A stretch of 5,365 bases of DNA from JAHFJA01 sp964357385 (GTDB lineage: Bacteria; Patescibacteriota; Patescibacteriia; JACQRZ01). Location: positions 1 to 5,365 of the forward strand of contig CAYHKW010000060.1 of the NCBI GenBank assembly GCA_964357385.1, given 5' to 3'. How positions within the stretch are numbered: position 1 is the stretch's first letter; every line of letters begins with the position of its first letter. Positions 4,961 to 5,365 of this stretch are shown one piece after another. The translations under genes and the position numbers were made by a program. A model generated the notes under the pieces. That model made no database searches. It was not told the DNA's origin and saw only the letters and a list, made by a program, of their open reading frames with translations.

Positions 4961-5365
4961 CTTTATAAGAGTTTGATTCTGGCTCAGGATGAACGCTGGC
5001 GGCGTGTCTAAGGCATGCAAGTCGAACGAATTTTCTTGAGTAGCAATACTTAATACGATGAGTGGCAGACGGGAGAACAACACATTGGTAACCTACCCCG
5101 GAGTTTGGCATAACCCGTCGAAAGATGGGCTAATTCCGAATACGTTCCATGGCTTATGGCTATGGAAGAAAGGAGCAATTCACTCTGGGAGGGGCCTATG
5201 GCTCATCAGCTAGTTGGTAGGGTAAAAGCCTACCAAGGCTACGACGAGTAGCGGGTGTGGGAGCACGACCCGCCTCACAGGGACTGAGACACTGCCCTGA
5301 CTTCTACGGAAGGCTGCAGTCAAGAATCTTCCCCAATGGACGAAAGTCTGAGGGAGCGACGCCGC
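4961..5365 (+). rRNA. rrs: 16S ribosomal RNA, 5' part (runs off the window)
   Basis: AGAGTTTG at 4968 corresponds to E. coli position 8, placing the mature 5' end near 4961. Recognisable conserved blocks are GGCTCAGGATGAACGCTGGCGGCGTG, then AAGGCATGCAAGTCGAACG, CTAGTTGGTAGGGTAA, CTACCAAGGC, GGACTGAGACAC and the closing GCGACGCCGC. About 405 bases are present, near E. coli position 390-400. Helices are kept by paired changes: GCGGGT/ACCCGC (5251-5256/5268-5273), CAGGG/CCCTG (5278-5282/5295-5299) and CTTC/GAAG (5301-5304/5309-5312). This argues for a functional gene rather than a pseudogene. Unusual primary sequence includes GGGAGAACAAC (5071-5081) where GGGTGAGTAAC is typical. The pattern suits Patescibacteria, perhaps Parcubacteria. 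Confidence 0.97.

Noticed and set aside
1..5365. CRISPR array, toxin-antitoxin pair, tRNA gene or insertion sequence
   Set aside because: I saw no regularly spaced repeats, no cloverleaf sequence, no paired small genes and no transposase motifs in the window.

Overview
The window looks like a chromosome segment of a reduced-genome bacterium of the Patescibacteria/CPR type, most likely a Parcubacteria-like lineage. The support is the divergent 5' third of a 16S rRNA gene (including CTTC-TACG-GAAG where nearly all bacteria have CTCC-TACG-GGAG), a shortened SMC, and a stripped-down smc/rpsP/khpA/trmD neighbourhood. The phylum is an inference from remembered sequence patterns; no search was run.

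Layout, all on the + strand. Positions 1-2307 hold the 3' part of smc, whose N-terminal Walker A region lies outside the window. rpsP (ribosomal protein S16, 2318-2620) follows 10 bases later and ends in a nested terminator hairpin. The 3' arm of that hairpin contains the -35 box of a near-consensus extended -10 promoter for khpA (2750-3082, KH-domain RNA chaperone). A terminator at 3104-3130 closes khpA. Next is a self-contained cassette: promoter, RBS hairpin, a strong Shine-Dalgarno, an unrecognised 204-residue gene (3252-3866) and a terminator. trmD (3984-4646, tRNA m1G37 methyltransferase) follows. The last stretch is a 314-base rRNA leader region with promoters, a boxA-like site, a strong terminator-like hairpin and further hairpins. 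The 16S rRNA gene begins near 4961 and runs off the end.

The core genes are remnants of the widespread smc-ftsY-ffh-rpsP-khpA-rimM-trmD-rplS cluster. ftsY and ffh are absent between smc and rpsP, and the usual rimM slot is taken by the unrecognised, more AT-rich gene. Working together, the conserved genes cover chromosome organisation (SMC), 30S subunit assembly (S16), RNA chaperoning (KhpA) and tRNA modification that keeps the reading frame (TrmD), next to the rRNA operon itself.

The points most worth a second look are the apparently hingeless SMC, the terminator fused to a promoter before khpA, the orphan cassette in the rimM position, and the promoter-boxA-terminator order in the 16S leader. 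An exact 14-base repeat is also shared by the orphan gene and the region just upstream of the rRNA promoter.
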